This document shows, in pieces, positions 6,093 through 6,706 of a stretch of DNA of 6,706 nt. Position 1 is the first letter of the stretch; each line of letters starts with the position of its first letter. The position numbers were made by a program, and so were the translations under genes. Source of the stretch: Oscillospiraceae bacterium (lineage in GTDB: Bacteria > Bacillota > Clostridia > Oscillospirales > Ruminococcaceae); NCBI GenBank assembly GCA_017472375.1, contig JAFUQL010000100.1:1-6706 (forward strand). Reading direction: 5' to 3'. The notes beneath the pieces are model-generated. The model was not told the DNA's origin, did no database searches, and was given only the letters and a program-made list of their open reading frames with translations.

Positions 6093-6706
6093 ATGGAAAA
6101 TCTGATTGGCAAAAAGTTGGACGGCCGCTACCTGCTGCAGGAGCTGGTGGGCGTGGGCGGCATGGCCAACGTGTACCGGGCTATGGACCTGAAGGAACAG
6201 CGGGTCGTGGCGGTAAAGGTACTGAAGGAGGAGTGCACCGAGAACGAAGAGCTGGTGCGCCGCTTCAAGAACGAGTCCAAGACCATCGCGGTGCTGAATC
6301 ACAAGAGCATCGTGAAGGTGTACGACGTATCGGTAACGGATAAGCTGCAGTACATCGTCATGGAATACATCGACGGTATGACACTGAAGGAGTATCTGGC
6401 ACAGCGCGGCGGCCCGCTCACCTGGAAAGAGACCCTTCACTTCGTTACCCAGGTGCTGGAGGCACTGCAGCACGCCCACAGCAAGGGTGTGGTCCACCGG
6501 GATGTGAAGCCCCAGAACATTATGCTGCAGAACAGCGGCACGGTGAAGATCATGGACTTCGGCATCGCTCGTTTTTCGCAGGCCGAAAATCAGACCCTCA
6601 GTGAAAAGGCCATCGGTTCGGTGCACTACATCAGCCCCGAACAGGCCAAGGGGATGCCTACCGATGGCACCACAGACATCTACGCCGTGGGCGTGATGAT
6701 GTATGA
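6093..6706 (+). CDS. prkC: Eukaryotic-type Ser/Thr protein kinase (PrkC/PknB/Stk family), N-terminal kinase domain, 3'-truncated by the window edge
   Basis: PrkC-type kinases phosphorylate Ser/Thr residues on cell-wall, division and translation proteins; full-length members have a cytosolic kinase domain, one membrane helix and extracellular PASTA repeats that bind peptidoglycan fragments. Only 204 residues are visible, all kinase domain, so the PASTA part is inferred from family and context. Visible are the glycine loop GVGGMANVY (20-28), the ATP-anchoring Lys42 in VAVKVL, helix-C Glu61, the catalytic loop HRDVKPQN (135-142) with Asp137, DFG (155-157), GSVHYISPEQA (175-185) and DIYAVGVMMY (195-204), which is the start of helix F. 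The activation segment has few Thr (Thr168; Ser170 and Ser176). The ATG at 6093 has a GGAGG 6 nt upstream and lies one base after stp. In B. subtilis the next gene would be rsgA; that is outside this window. Confidence 0.95.
   Translation, partial: MENLIGKKLDGRYLLQELVGVGGMANVYRAMDLKEQRVVAVKVLKEECTENEELVRRFKNESKTIAVLNHKSIVKVYDVSVTDKLQYIVMEYIDGMTLKEYLAQRGGPLTWKETLHFVTQVLEALQHAHSKGVVHRDVKPQNIMLQNSGTVKIMDFGIARFSQAENQTLSEKAIGSVHYISPEQAKGMPTDGTTDIYAVGVMMY

Noticed and set aside
5243..6112. Antisense open frame (289 codons) opposite stp
   Set aside because: Fully covered by a phosphatase with all expected motifs on the + strand; antisense protein has no family character.
1..6706. Search for a mobile element, CRISPR array, tRNA/rRNA gene, defence system or other new system
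   Set aside because: Seven conserved housekeeping genes fill the window in their known order. Gaps are at most 117 nt and contain no repeat arrays, transposase remnants, cloverleaf-like sequence or unfamiliar coding region.

Overview
This window is ordinary core chromosome of a G+C-rich Gram-positive bacterium. The gene order priA - def - fmt - rsmB - rlmN - stp/prpC - prkC is the classic Firmicutes housekeeping cluster, also found in this order in Bacillus subtilis. Protein details (DEEQ rather than DEEH in PriA, the PrkC activation segment) and the strong CTG/GAG/AAG/GGC codon preference suggest a G+C-rich gut clostridium of the Oscillospiraceae/Ruminococcaceae (Faecalibacterium, Gemmiger or Subdoligranulum-like). 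That placement is inference; no rRNA or other marker is present.

Layout: all seven genes are on the + strand. Nt 1-1327 is the C-terminal part of the replication-restart helicase PriA, whose 5' end lies outside the window. Nt 1328-1444 is the longest noncoding stretch. It is A+T-richer than its surroundings and holds a nested hairpin (possible terminator), a weak promoter candidate, a second inverted repeat and a strong Shine-Dalgarno sequence for def. Nt 1445-2874 holds def and fmt, overlapping by one base. An 80-nt gap with no good Shine-Dalgarno sequence leads to rsmB (2955-4253), followed after 4 nt by rlmN (4258-5292). A 58-nt gap with a hairpin at the rlmN stop leads to stp (5351-6091), and prkC starts one base after stp ends. 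prkC runs off the window inside its kinase domain.

How the genes work together: Fmt formylates initiator Met-tRNA and Def removes the formyl group from new proteins. RsmB and RlmN methylate rRNA (RlmN probably also tRNA). Stp and PrkC form a phosphatase/kinase pair acting on Ser/Thr residues, in relatives a PASTA-kinase system sensing cell-wall fragments. PriA restarts stalled replication forks. Tight spacing from def onward suggests one main transcription unit, possibly with a start or boundary between priA and def.

I found no mobile element, CRISPR array, tRNA, rRNA or foreign-looking gene, and no evidence for a new biological system. The findings concern small regulatory-looking structures and lineage-type motif variants.
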